Source of the DNA: Boswellia sacra
Taxonomy: Eukaryota > Streptophyta > Magnoliopsida > Sapindales > Burseraceae
NCBI GenBank assembly: GCA_013180625.2
Contig: SNVD02010278.1
Coordinates: 310,001 to 374,000, forward strand
Direction of reading: 5' to 3'
Length of the DNA: 64,000 nucleotides
Positions 20,730 to 32,138 of this stretch are shown here, one piece after another (the stretch's first letter is position 1; each line of letters opens with the position of its first letter). The notes under the pieces were generated by a model. That model searched no databases and was not told the DNA's origin. It saw only the letters and a list, made by a program, of their open reading frames with translations. The position numbers and the translations under genes are program-made.

Positions 20730-23626
20730 TGTAACACCTAGTAAGTGTAATTACACCTATCATGTGCTTAAGTATTTAAATTGTCATTTTTGTGTCATTT
20801 TATGGGTAATAAAGCAAGTTATAAATTTGTGTATGGTGACTTTGAAAGAATTGAAAAATGGAGGGCTAACTTGAAATTTCACCTTAACCTTATCTATATA
20901 TGAATGAGAAGCTCTAGAATTTTAATTTTTTTTTCTCTTTGTCTCTACCAAAAACGTTTCCAACTCTCTTTCTCTCCCATTTACTCTTTTCAAGTGTAAT
21001 AAATCAAGGAATTAAGGGAAGCTAGGAGGAAATCAAGGTAAAAATCATTCTTTTCTCCTAATTCTAAACCTTAGCCATGTAATTTTATGAGTGTAGGCTG
21101 GATCTAACAATGATGAATTGTGTGTTTATGTTATATAAACCATGAAATATGTTAGAAAAAAAAACATGATTGTGGTGTATATTAGAAAAAAACATGATTG
21201 TATTTGAGTTGTGAAAGATTTTACAAGGTTGAATGTTAGGAAGCTAGAAGTAGAGTTTAAGAGTAAATTCTGAGAGTTCATTTTCTGAGCAGCAGGGAAT
21301 CCAAAATTTCTCAAATATCATAGGGTCATAATTCGATTCTAAAATTTTTATATGTAAAACTAGAAATGTCTAGGAGTTTATAGAATTTTGGACCACTCAA
21401 AAATTCGAAGTCAGCAATTTATGATGAATTTGCAAATTTTCTAAATAGAAATTGAATATCCCCTATTTTGAAATAGGGTACGGGAATGGGTTTTAATTGA
21501 GGGGCCAACACTCTATCAAAAATTCTGGTTTTCGGAGCTTAAAATCTTGAGCGTATTTCCTGTTGAACTTGAAATTTTTAGGGTTTTTGGAAATTTGGAT
21601 GAATTTATATGATTTTTCAAAATTGTGGCTGTGAAACTGAATTGAAAAACTGTCAAAACAGAGCTAACAAGATAAATTACTTTTGACTGACTTAGATTCT
21701 TTAGAAAATTATGATTCTTGGTAAATGACATTTATATGTGCCTAGTTTTAGACTGGAAAGTTTGGTAATGATTTGACCAACGTAGAATTTACAAAATTCA
21801 TCGAGGTGGTACTACTCAGTTGAAAGACCTACAGACAGAATTTTTCCTATAAATTTCATAAAGAGATTTTTAAGGGTACATGACCTTATTTTGACTCAAT
21901 AAAATTTATGTGCTATAGTATTATGTTTAATTAAATTCCATGAAGTTTGGGGATGAGTGGAAGTGAATAACTTCTTGTTATAATGATCCAACCAATAGAT
22001 ATGTCGTATGGAGTTTTTCTAGATGATGTGGGTTGGTTAAAATATTGCTAACCTTTAAGGGGATTAATGATTTTTAGGTACAAATCAAGGTTCAAGGAGT
22101 GAAGAAATCAGGTAAGTAGCTAGACCCTTCTGAGGACACAATTGGTTGTTTAATGTCTGTGAGATGTGTTGTTTCCATATTGTTATGAATGCATGTGGAT
22201 TTGGCTTTGATTAGATGTTTCAAAATTTCACCATGCATATGTGCTATGTGATGATGGGAAAATGCTATAAATGTGAAGGGGCCATGAATTTATGGCCAAT
22301 AATGGAAAGGGAGCGGTTCTCAAATTTAGTGAATTCATGAGATGTATGTCTTTTTGCTCGTTTCTATGTGTATGTGTGCGACATTTTGGATGAATTTTAT
22401 GAATGTGTTAACTCGATGTGGAAAGGCATGAATAATGTATGATGATGATATGGAGAATGTATGAAGATGTGAATAATGCCTTTTATGCTAGGACACTTAT
22501 TTTCTCTATATGGTAGACAGTATATGCTTATATGATGTGTACAAATATATGTGTGTGATAAGTCAGGGACGATGCTACGTAATGGGTGACTAGTAGCCAT
22601 TGAAACGTATCACCAATGGCGATACGTAACGGGTGATGGTTGACCACCGAACCTACCATCGACGACAATACATAACAGGTGGTATGTCCCTTAAAATGAG
22701 AAATGTGAAGCACATGCCATCGATGGCGTTACATAACGAATGGCGTGTTGTAAACTGTGACATGTAGAAGTCCTACCATGAGTACCTATATAATGTCCTT
22801 AAGGCTTGTGCACAATTGTGTTAGAAGTTGTGCCCTAAATGAGTTTAAGAGGTGCATTAGTCATATTTGAGATGTGAATTGGTTTGTGATCAAAATGTGG
22901 AAAACAGGAATGTTATGAGTTAGATGGAAAGTATGGGTCAGGTGGGTTGATAACAGCCTAAGTCTAGTAGCCAAATATAGTAATCGGTGCCAGAGTGCCA
23001 TACAGGCCGTGCAAGAGCGCTAAACTCTGAAATGAATATTATCTAAGGCAGAAATATGGCGTCGTAGCACAAAAGGAATGGCGCAGCTGCGCCAAACCAA
23101 AATAAAAAATTTATAGGAAATCCGAGAGTTGGCACTGCTGTGTCAAGTTACCTGGGCAAGAGCGCAACCCATGAGCCCTGACACTATTCACCTGACTTGT
23201 ACGGAAAGAAAGAGGTTACTTGTTGAACAAGAAAGGATTGTAATTTGTGTTTATGTGATTCATTCATGTATGATTCCCATTTATTATCACTTCTTAGCTA
23301 CTTACTGAGTATTTGCTTATTAAATCTATTGTGTGCCTCAGGTAAATGATAGATTATCGATTTTTGAATGACATTTGGGATAATGACACGAAGTTCCCTT
23401 GGCAACCATCACACCGCTGCAACCGATTTGATTTTTGTACATTTGGTTTTGATTTTGAGCTAGAAATGTATATAGTACATTCCTTGGTTGATTGTGGGAA
23501 CTTTGTGAACTTTTGGATGTTTGCTCCTAACAATAATAGTAGTATGTTATTTTCCAACCTATATATGCCTGTTGTGTGTGAATGCTTTGATTTACCTTCC
23601 GTACCTTGTTGTATGGAAGTGTTACA
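20730..23626 (+). repeat. 3' LTR of the gypsy element (2897 bp, complete)
   Basis: Starts TGTAACACCTAG directly after the polypurine tract and ends GGAAGTGTTACA, so the termini form the inverted repeat TGTAACAC/GTGTTACA. A TATA-like TCTATATATG lies at about 20890-20900. From about 22069 onward it aligns with 1-430 and 13002-14101, and it is uninterrupted at the position where the 5' LTR carries the CACTA. No coding function. Confidence 0.9.
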
Positions 23627-24285
23627 ATGCATGCATGATTCCTCATCATATTCCAAGTTCAATTAAGCAAAAATAATTGGAGAATTGTAAAAGCGTCCTA
23701 GAAGGCAATAAGTTTGCTTGGAAAGGATAAAACTTAATTTATTACATGGAGAATGTAATTCAAATAATGTATCGAACAGAAAATCCATCTAAAAAAGCAT
23801 TCAATCACAGAGGAACTATATTACTTCTCACAATTTTCGAATGTGCCAATTAGAAATGATGCAATACAGGACAAAGAACCTTGTGCTGGAATGTAAATTT
23901 GCGGTTCTTTGTGATTGTTTATCCTGGAGGCTTATCAGTTTAAAGTTGGACTAGGTCTAACTCGTAAAAACAACTTCAAATGTAATTAAGTTCCCTTAGT
24001 AACAATTAAAAAAAAGAAAAAAAAAACCATTACATTATATTTAATGATTCACTTTATTGACGAAAGAGACAATTAGCTCAAGAATCTACAGTTGGAGAAA
24101 ACCATTTTTCTACGTGAAAATAACTCAGTATAGCAAAAATCCTGGAGTGTAAATTAATGGTGCAGAGACTTCTTAATTCCAAGCTAGCCTTGACCGTTTT
24201 GCTATATCGTATTATATTTTCTATAAATATCAAGTACCGAAGTGGCCTCTGCATTGATGAACACAAAACTTGTATAAATTACAAA
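23627..24285. other. Upstream region of LRR-RLK copy A
   Basis: Non-coding. The stretch from about 24155 (GGTGCAGAGACTTCTTAATT) to GCCTCTGCATTG matches the upstream region of the intact receptor gene (36134-36231) and of copy D. It is therefore the retained promoter and 5' leader of the duplicated unit. Confidence 0.6.
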
Positions 24286-27141
24286 ATGGCCTCGTCAACC
24301 TTAAAGAGAGTAATCTCACTTGTTTCCGTGGTCCCCTTTTTTTTGTGTCATAGTTTTCAATTAATGTTACATTTAATTCTACTCAAGAATCACAGGGTCT
24401 TCTCCAATGGAAATTCAGCCTTCAAAATCATAATAACCACTCTATTGTGACTTCGTTAACCCATCATCCTGATTCCTGTTAATGCCACTAATAATGCTAC
24501 CCAACTCGAGACCAAAACAACACCATGTACGTGGTCTCGAATTCTTACAGTCACGCGGGAAGCGTCCACATGATCAACCTAACAGATTCAGATTTAAAAG
24601 GTACGCTTCATGAATCTTCATTCTCATCATTTCACTATCTTGCATATCTGGATCTTAGCATTAATGAACTCTTTGGTACATCACATTGGTAACCTTTCCA
24701 AACTAAAGCACCTTGATTTGCCAACTAATAATTTTTTTTGGAGAATACCCTTCAGAAATTGGTCTTCTGACATGAGCTCCTCCACCTGGATGAGAATCTG
24801 TTAAGGGGCTCCCAAAAGTAGGCCAGCTAAGTTTTCTTAACGAAATTGCCCTGGACAGTAACCATTTGGACAGTTCAGTTCCTGCTAGTTAATTTGAGCA
24901 ACTTGGCTTATTTATATCTATGTAACAATCAACTTTCTGGTTCTATTCTTCCAAAATTTTGGAAATCTCTCCAATCTGGTTGAACTTTGCATGGATGCAA
25001 ATAATTTAACTGGTCCAATCCCATCTAGTTTCGGAAGCCTAAGAAAGCTAACCATCTTGTACATGTTCCAGAGCCATCTTTATGGTTCCATTCCCCTGGA
25101 AATAGGAAATTTGGAATCTCTCACCAACATAAGACTTCATACCAACAATCTTTCCAGCTCTATCCCAGCATCAATAAGTGGTTTGAGAAATCTCATCCTT
25201 CTTCACTTATAATCAACTTTCTGGTTCAATTCCTTCGAAAGTTGGAAACTTAAATCTCTTATTGATCTAGAGTTAAGTGAAAATAAACTCAAGGGCGCCA
25301 TTCCTGCTTCTTTCAGCAATCTAAGCAACTTGGAGATGTTGTACCTCTGTGATAACAGTCTTTTTGGTCCCATTCCTCAATAATTTGGAAGTTTCATGAA
25401 GTTGAGCGAATTGGAATTAGACCAAAACCAGTTTACTGGTCATTTACCCCATAATATTTGTCGCAGTGGTTCACTTAACAAGTTCAAGTGTAAATGACAA
25501 CCGTTTCTTAGGCCCAGTACCCCATGACTTGAGAAATTGCAAAAGCCCAGTAAGATTACTAATGCAACAAAACCAACTCTTCAGAAAGATATCTGAAAAC
25601 TTTGGTGTCTGTCCAAACATGAAGTTATTAGATCTCAGCCAAAATAAGTTTTATGGTGAAATATCATTGAACTGGGCAAAATGTCCAAAATTAGGCACCC
25701 TAAAGATGGCAGAGAATATTATTACAGGCAGCACACCAGCTGAGATTGGAACTTAACAAAACTAGATAGACCTGATCTTTCTTCAAATCATCTAGTTGGG
25801 GAGATTCTAAAGGAACTTGGGAAGTTGGCTCCTTACAAGATCTGATTTTGAATGGGAATCAACTTCCCGTTGCTATTCCATCAATTGGGAAACTGGACTT
25901 GTCCACAAATAGGTTAAGTGATTCAATCCTAGAAAATCTAGGGAACTTGGTGCATATGCACTACTTGAATTTGAGCAAACTCAGTTTACCCAAGAAATTC
26001 CATCCCAGTTGAGAAATCTAGTTCATATATCAAAACTAGATTTGAGTCATAGCTTACTCAGATGAGAAATACCATCTCAAATCTGCAGTTTGGAGAGACC
26101 TTTATGGATTAATTCTAAGGAAATTTGAATTAATGCCTGTCCAGCCAAGCATTGACATATCCTACAATGCTTGGGAGGGTCCAATACTCAGTAAAGGGGC
26201 ATTTCAAAATGCTACCTTTGAAGAATTACAAGGGAACAGAGGATTGTGTGGGAAAGTTAGCGGACTGCAACCTTGCAAAGTCTAAGTCCCTATCCCCTCA
26301 CACAAGAAAGGCTTAGCAAGAGGCTGGTTAATCTTCCTTATAGTTTTATTCCTTGTTTTAGGAGCACTTGCTCTTTCAATAGTGGTGATCTGAATATTCT
26401 TCAGTTCACAAAGAAGGAAGAGTGACTCACAAGACTAAGAAACCGGTATAATCAATGAAGAATTCTTCTCAATATCGATTTTTGAAGGAAAAAAGATGTA
26501 TGAAGATACTGTAACAGCAACAAAGGATTTTGATGCTAGTAACTGCATTGTTAAGGGTGGTCATGGAAGTGTCTACCACCAGGGTTTTTTGTAGCAGTTA
26601 AAAAAAATGCACTCCATGCATACTGGTGATATAGCACATCATAAAGAGTTCCCAAGTTAAATTAGGGCCTTAACAGAGAAGGCATCGCAATATCATGAAA
26701 TTTTATGGTTTTGCTCACATACACGACATTCATTCTTAAGAAAGGTAGCTTGGCCACAGTCCTGAGCAATGAAGCAAAAGCAAAAAAAAAAAAAAAGGAC
26801 TGGATCAAGAGAGTAAATGTCATAAAATGCATTGCTTATGCCTTGTCTTACATGCACCATGATTGCTTCCCACCGATTGCCCATCAAGACATATCAAGCA
26901 AGAATATATTGCTTCATTTGGAATACGAAGCTCCTATTTCTGACTTTGGAACAGCTAAGCTACTCAAACTAGACTCGACCAATTTGACTCAACTTGCAGG
27001 ACCGTATGGATATGTTGCACCAGGTATATAATTCCTTCATTTCACCTTTGTCAGTTACATAGAACATGGTTGAGTGATATATCAATTTATATACCTTCCT
27101 CTCTGCAAAGCTTGCTTACACAATGAAGGTAATAGAGAAAT

Positions 27142-27482
27142 TGTTGGGAGAGGACTGATTTTATTCAAAGGAGAAAGAGAAAAAAATATATATATAAGCT
27201 GATGCAAGAGGAAAAAAATGAAACAGAATAGACTCTGTATTGCAGGTTGCTTTTCTGTGTTATTATTCATGGAAGAAATGTGGCTTTATATAAGCTTTAC
27301 ACAGCAACCAAAAAAACACAAAAGATGCAGATATTTCAGCAACTCAGCAAACAAACTTTGACTAACTAGAAGATAGAAAATCAAGGAACAGAAATAGAGA
27401 ATCAAGCTATTTGGAAAAAACAAACTGCAGACTCAGTCAAAGGACTGCTACGTCAGCTGCTATTTTGAATCAATATTCAACA
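27142..27482 (-). repeat. 3' LTR of the copia element (left copy)
   Basis: 341 bp, TG...CA termini, adjacent to the polypurine tract. The stop codon of the polyprotein (27470-27472) lies inside its first 13 bases on the minus strand. Confidence 0.94.
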
Positions 27483-29015
27483 CTCCCCCTTGATTCAAAA
27501 TTACACACCCCAAGTTGATTTCTAAAATATATATGCTTTTCACGAGGGAGAGACTTTGTGAGAATGTCTGCAACTTGGTCATTGGTATTGCAATACAATA
27601 AGTTGATCAGTCCCTTTGCCACAAGATCTCGAATAAAATGAATTCGAATATCTATGTGCTTTGTACTTCCATGGTTGCTGGGATTTTTAGACATGGCAAT
27701 CGCTGCTTTGTTGTCACAATAGATTTCTGTTACTCCTTGTTGCTCTTGATCAAGATCAGCAAGTAATCGTCGTAACCACACAGCTTGACAAGCTGCTGAA
27801 GTTGCAGCTGCATATTCTGCTTCAGATGAGGATAAGGCTGTTGTTGCTTGTTTTTTTGAGCTCCAAGAAACAACACCAGACCCAAAGCTAAAGGCATATC
27901 CTGAAGTGCTTCTTCTATCCTCCAAACATCCTGCCCAATCACTGTCAGCATATCCAAATAATTTGAAATCTGAAACATGGCCATACCATAACCCAAAATC
28001 AATTGTTCCAACAATATATCGCAACACTCTTTTTGCAGCTCCAAGATGATGCTTTGAAGGACAGTGCATGAACCTGGAAATTACTCCAACTGAAAAAACT
28101 ATATCTGGCCGAGTGTGAGTTAGAAAATTTAGATATATTAAGCCACCAACCAAGCTCCTAAAATGCCTTGCATCTGCTTGTTCAGTACCATCTTCTAGCT
28201 ATAATTTCTCATTTACATTCATAGGTGTGACTGCAGCTTTACAATTCAGCAGATTAAATTTTTTGAGAATGTCAGTTGCATACTTCCTTTGTGAAACAAA
28301 TATACCATCCTCAACCTGTTTCACTTCAAGGCCAAGGAAATAATTCAAAACACCTAAATCTGACATTTCAAAATTTTTCTTCATACAAACTCTAAATTCA
28401 TTCACAAGAGAAGGAGAAAAACTCATGTAAATTATGTCATCAACATAAAGACAGACAATGAGTATATCATTTTTACCTTGTCTTTTAAAATAAAGTGTGG
28501 GCTCATTCTTGCTTCTCTCAAAGCCATTATGAAGGAAGTAAGAGTCTATTTTGCTGTACCATGCCCGTGGTGATTGCTTTAAGCCATAGAGAGCTTTTCT
28601 CAACCTATACACTTGTTCTTCTTTGCCTTGAATGATGAACCCTTCAGGTTGAGATACATACACTTCTTCTTCCAAGTCCCCATTCAAAAACGCAGACTTG
28701 ACATCAAATTGGTAAATAAGCCATCTCATTTGTGCAGCAAGAGCTAATAGAGTTCTTACCGTTTCAAAGCGAGCAACCGGAGAGAAAGTGTCATCATAGT
28801 CAACACCTTGTTGTTGTGTGTACCCCTTTGCCATGAGTCGAGCCTTGTGCTTTTGCACTCTTCCATCTAAATGGTACTTGGTTCTGAAAACCCATTTGAC
28901 TCCAATGATGTTTTTGCCCTCAGGTAGGTCCACCAATTCCCATGTTTCATTTCTCTGAATCGCCTCAAGCTCTTCCTTCATTGCATTACACCATTCTTTT
29001 TTATCTGCTGCTTCT
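27470..29015 (-). pseudogene. Copia reverse transcriptase and RNase H region
   Basis: Two open blocks. Block 28981-28199 is reverse transcriptase: EGKNIIGVKWVFRTKYHLDG, DYDDTFSPVARFETVRTLLA, FDVKSAFLNGDLEEEVYVSQ and catalytic LYVDDIIYM. Block 28153-27470 is RNase H: DSDWAGCLEDRRSTSGY, SSSEAEYAAA, CDNKAAIAMSKNP and STKHIDIRIHFIRD. A single TAG, consistent with CAG to TAG, separates them at about 28200. Upstream, a one-base shift near 29015 separates the reverse transcriptase from the integrase tail. These enzymes copy element RNA into DNA in cytoplasmic particles. Confidence 0.92.
27483..27496 (-). promoter_or_regulatory. Polypurine tract of the copia element
   Basis: The minus strand reads GAATCAAGGGGGAG directly before the 3' LTR. 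Confidence 0.9.
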
Positions 29016-30600
29016 TTAAAACTTGTGGGAATCAGAAATCAACAAAGCTTGAGCTGTTTCATAAATTTCTATCAATGATTTGACTTTCATTGGTGGAGTT
29101 TCATCTGAAATGGATGAGCTGCTACTACTTGAAGGAGTAGAAGTTGCTGAATTTGTAGGAGTAATGCTTGGCACACTTGAAGAAGTAGGAGCCACTTCTT
29201 CAATTTGTGAAACCTCAGTTGTTGTTGGAATTACAATCTGAATGCCATCATTGCTTTCATGCCAATTCCAGTTTGCATTTTCATCAAATAGAACATTCCT
29301 GCTAATAATCACTTTGCTACCAACTGGATTATATAACCTATATGCTTTTGATTGAGTAGAATAACCCATAAAAATACATTTTATAGATTTGTTATCAAGT
29401 TTGCTACGATTATGAGAATCAATCAAAGCATAGGCAATGCATCCAAAAATTTTTAAATGGCTTACCCAAGGTCTTGAACCATTCCATGCTTCATATGGTG
29501 TGTTTGGTTCAAAACAGCTTTTGTTGGTGATAGATTCAGTAAGTACACCGCAGTAGCAATAGCTTCAGCCCAAAAACGGTTAGGAAGTTCTTTGGCTTTC
29601 AACAAGCTTCTAGCCATTTCAACAACAGTTCGGTTTTTTCTTTCAGCCACACCGTTTTGCTCCGGTGTATATGGTGCAGTCAGCTCCCTGTGTATGCCAT
29701 GTTCCTCACAAAATTGGTTAAATTCATGAGACACAAATTCACCTCCTCTATCGGTGCGAAGTGCTTTGATGCTTCCTCCATTTTGCTTCTCAACAAAGGC
29801 TTTGAATTTTTTAAAAATTCAAAATGCCTCTGATTTGTGTTGTAAAAAATAGACCCAGCTCATTCGACTGCAATCATCTATGAATAGCAAAAAATATCGA
29901 CTTCCCGCAAGAGATTCTGTTTTCATTGGACCACAAAGATCAGCATGAATAAGTTGAAGACAATTAGATGTCCTTCTAGACCTTCCCACAGGAAATGGTT
30001 TTTTACTTTGTTTCCCATATATACACCCTTCACGTAAATCTAAAGATTCAATTTTGGGCAGCCCAAAAACCATTTCTTTTTGACTTAACAACTTCAAACC
30101 GTTGACATTTAAATGCCCGTATCTTAAGTGCCACAGTCTAGACTCACTACTTTCTTTGACAACAAGAGCATGCTTTTCAACACTTGAAACTTCAAGTGGA
30201 AACAGCTTATTTGGTGACATACTAACTTCAACAATAATTTGATCAGATTTTTTATCTTTAATCACACATGAGACATCATCAAACAAGATAGAATACCCAC
30301 TAGCCATAAGTTGCCCAATGCTCAACAAATTTTGAGACAAGCTAGGAATAAAATAGACATTATAAAGGAGCTTTACTTTACCATGACCATTCTTAATTGC
30401 CACAGTACCTTTACCTTCCACTTGCATTTGTTTGTCATCTCCAAGTCTCACTTTTATCTTGTATGACTCATCAAACTCCTTGAACAATGCCCTTATGCCG
30501 GTCATGTGGTTGGAGCATCCACTGTCTAGAAACCAAATGTCACTGCAGGTTATTGTATCGTCTTCATAAGCCATGAATAGCTTAACCTCTTCTTCCTCTT
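29016..30600 (-). pseudogene. Copia protease and integrase region, disrupted
   Basis: Protease motif WFLDSGCSNHMTG is near 30540. The integrase zinc finger has H...H (WHLRYGHLN) but DLREGCIYGKQ, where the usual first cysteine of CxxC is arginine. The catalytic core keeps [18 protein letters not shown] and [15 protein letters not shown] (D, D, E). A TGA stop follows KSEAF (29819), and a one-base loss near 29520 puts EPNTPYEAW out of frame. The serine-rich linker at 29100-29250 precedes the reverse transcriptase. Confidence 0.9.
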
Positions 30601-31479
30601 CTTTTGCATAACTTGCTTGTTTTTCTCTTTGCCAACATTCTGCCTTTACATGCGCAAATCTTTTGCAATAATGACATGAACAGCACTCTTGTTACCTTTT
30701 TGCCTCTCATTTGATTGTTTATTATCATTTTGTTGAGTAGACCGTCCTCTACCATGACCACCTCTGCCTCGGAATCCTCTTCCACCACGTTTTGTGTTGC
30801 CTACCTCTCTTTGTTCCTTCTTGTAGTTGGATGACTCCCCCATCACCTGAAAGGCTTTTTCTTCATTCTTCTCAACTGACCTCTGCATTCTTTCTTCATG
30901 AGATTGTAGAGAGCCCATCAACTCGTCAAAAGAGTATGTGGATAGATTTTTAGACTCCTCAATAGCTGCAACTACGTGATCAAACTTTGGAGTTAAACTC
31001 CTCAATACTTTTGCAACTATAGTCTGATCTGAAACATCTTCGCCAAGGGATTTCATTTGATTAACAATAGTTGATACTCTAGAGAGGTAATCATGTACTG
31101 ATTCCCCACTTTTCATCTGCAAAGTTTCAAAATCACGACGAAGAGATTGTAGTTTCACTGTAATTACTCTAGAGGAGCCTTGAAACACTGTCTGCAATAT
31201 GATCCAAGCCTCTTTTGCTGTAGTTGCTGCTGCAATTTTTGAGAAAACTGTCTCATGGACTGCTTTCTGAATGAAAAATAATGCCTTAGAGTCTTTTTTC
31301 TTGTTCTCTTTCAATCTAGCCTCTTCATCCGGATCCGGATATCCATTCTCAACCAAGTCCCAAAGATCTTGAGACTTGAACAGAGTTTTCATCTTGATGC
31401 TCCAGAATTCATAGTATTCTCCTTTAAAGACTGGAATTGTTGGTTGAGAAATGTTCACAGCATTGCTATTGGTAGCCAT
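30601..31479 (-). pseudogene. Copia gag region
   Basis: The likely start is MATNSNAVNIS (31479). The capsid domain includes PVFKGEYYEFWSIKMKTLF, KEAWIILQTVFQGSSR, LQSLRRDFETLQMKSGESVH and FDELMGSLQSHEERM. A Gly/Arg-rich segment (GGRGFRGRGGHGRGRS) precedes a CHYC...H...C zinc knuckle (near 30650-30680) that is out of frame by a one-base deletion. Without the knuckle in frame, RNA packaging and the downstream polyprotein are lost. Confidence 0.9.
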
Positions 31480-31505
31480 GACTTCTACGCCCAGTTGAGA
31501 AAGAA

Positions 31506-31521
31506 CCAAGCTCTGATACCA
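31506..31521 (-). promoter_or_regulatory. Primer binding site (initiator tRNA-Met) of the copia element
   Basis: The minus strand reads TGGTATCAGAGCTTGG four bases inside the 5' LTR, matching the plant tRNA-iMet primer site. Confidence 0.93.
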
Positions 31522-31525
31522 CTTT

Positions 31526-31869
31526 TGTTGGGAGAGGACTGATTTTATTCAAAGGAGAAAGAGAAAAAATATATATATATATAAGCTGATGCAAGAGGAA
31601 AAAAATGAAACAGAATAGACTCTGTATTGCAGGTTGCTTTTCTGTGTTATTATTCATGGAAGAAATGTGGCTTTATATAAGCTTTACACAGCAACCAAAA
31701 AAACACAAAAGATGCAGATATTTCAGCAACTCAGCAAACAAACTTTGACTAACTAGAAGATAGAAAATCAAGGAACAGAAATAGAGAATCAAGCTATTTG
31801 GAAAAAACAAACTGCAGACTCAGTCAAAGGACTGCTACGTCAGCTGCTATTTTGAATCAATATTCAACA
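31526..31869 (-). repeat. 5' LTR of the copia element (right copy)
   Basis: 344 bp, near-identical to 27142-27482 apart from three extra bases in the (TA)n tract. Flanked by GAAAT. Confidence 0.94.
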
Positions 31870-32138
31870 GAAATGTGATGTGTATAGCTTCGGAGTGTAG
31901 GCACTTGAAGTCATTCAAGGGAAACATCCGGGAGATTTTCTTTCGCGTTCCAGTCCATTAGCCAACACGATCAACATAGAGGTTGATGATATGCCGAATT
32001 CAAGGCTGCCATTTCCCTCCCTCGACGCTCAAGACAAACTGATATCCATCATAGAGGTAGCTTTTTCATGCTTAATTAGATGTAAATCCACAATCTAGAC
32101 CAACCATGACCATGGTATCTCAACTATTGAGCAACTAA

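Larger units (their letters stand above)
1..23626 (+). mobile_element. Ty3/gypsy LTR retrotransposon, chromovirus-like (Tekay/Del type), decayed and interrupted
   Basis: Order on the plus strand is 5' LTR (entering from outside the window), primer binding site, gag, protease, reverse transcriptase, RNase H, integrase, chromodomain-like tail, polypurine tract and 3' LTR. That order, with integrase after RNase H and a C-terminal chromodomain-like segment, is diagnostic of Ty3/gypsy chromoviruses. Reading frames carry many stops and frameshifts. The 5' LTR is split by a CACTA transposon and the integrase by a solo-LTR-like insert. Where the two LTRs were compared by eye (about 200 bases near position 100-300 against 22190-22380) roughly 8% of positions differ, so it is an old copy. 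The right 5-bp target duplication would be ATGCA (23627-23631); the left copy lies outside the window. Confidence 0.9.
27142..31869 (-). mobile_element. Young Ty1/copia (Tork/TNT1-like) element inserted in receptor copy A
   Basis: It is bounded by LTRs opening TGTTGGGAGAGG and closing TATTCAACA (plus-strand reading), with perfect 5-bp target duplications GAAAT at 27137-27141 and 31870-31874. Primer binding site and polypurine tract are on the minus strand. The domain order gag, protease, integrase, reverse transcriptase, RNase H is the copia order. The two LTRs differ, by eye, only in an A/TA microsatellite (341 versus 344 bp), indicating very recent insertion. Nevertheless the polyprotein carries several lesions. 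Confidence 0.95.
24286..32138 (+). pseudogene. LRR receptor-like kinase copy A, pseudogene split by a copia element
   Basis: Full-length relic of the gene at 36256-39475. It starts MASSTLKRVISLVSVVPFF, then LRR fragments (for example ANNLTGPIPSSFGSLRKLTI near 25000), a membrane segment near 26320-26400 and kinase pieces near 26480-27024. The catalytic HRD is changed to HQD (AHQDISSKNILL), while DFG is kept. Frameshifts, stops and a poly-A run (about 26778) disrupt exon 1. The intron at about 27025 keeps its GT donor, but the acceptor AG is now AA. Exon 2 is cut after AATAGAGAAAT by a copia element and resumes at 31870, ending GCAACTAA at 32136-32138. It cannot encode a receptor. Confidence 0.92.

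Noticed and set aside
20379..20763. Minus-strand frames of 84-123 codons
   Set aside because: Antisense to the integrase tail, which has clear motifs.
23346..23666. Two overlapping frames of 102-106 codons on opposite strands
   Set aside because: They lie in the end of the gypsy 3' LTR, and the same region of the 5' LTR is not open.
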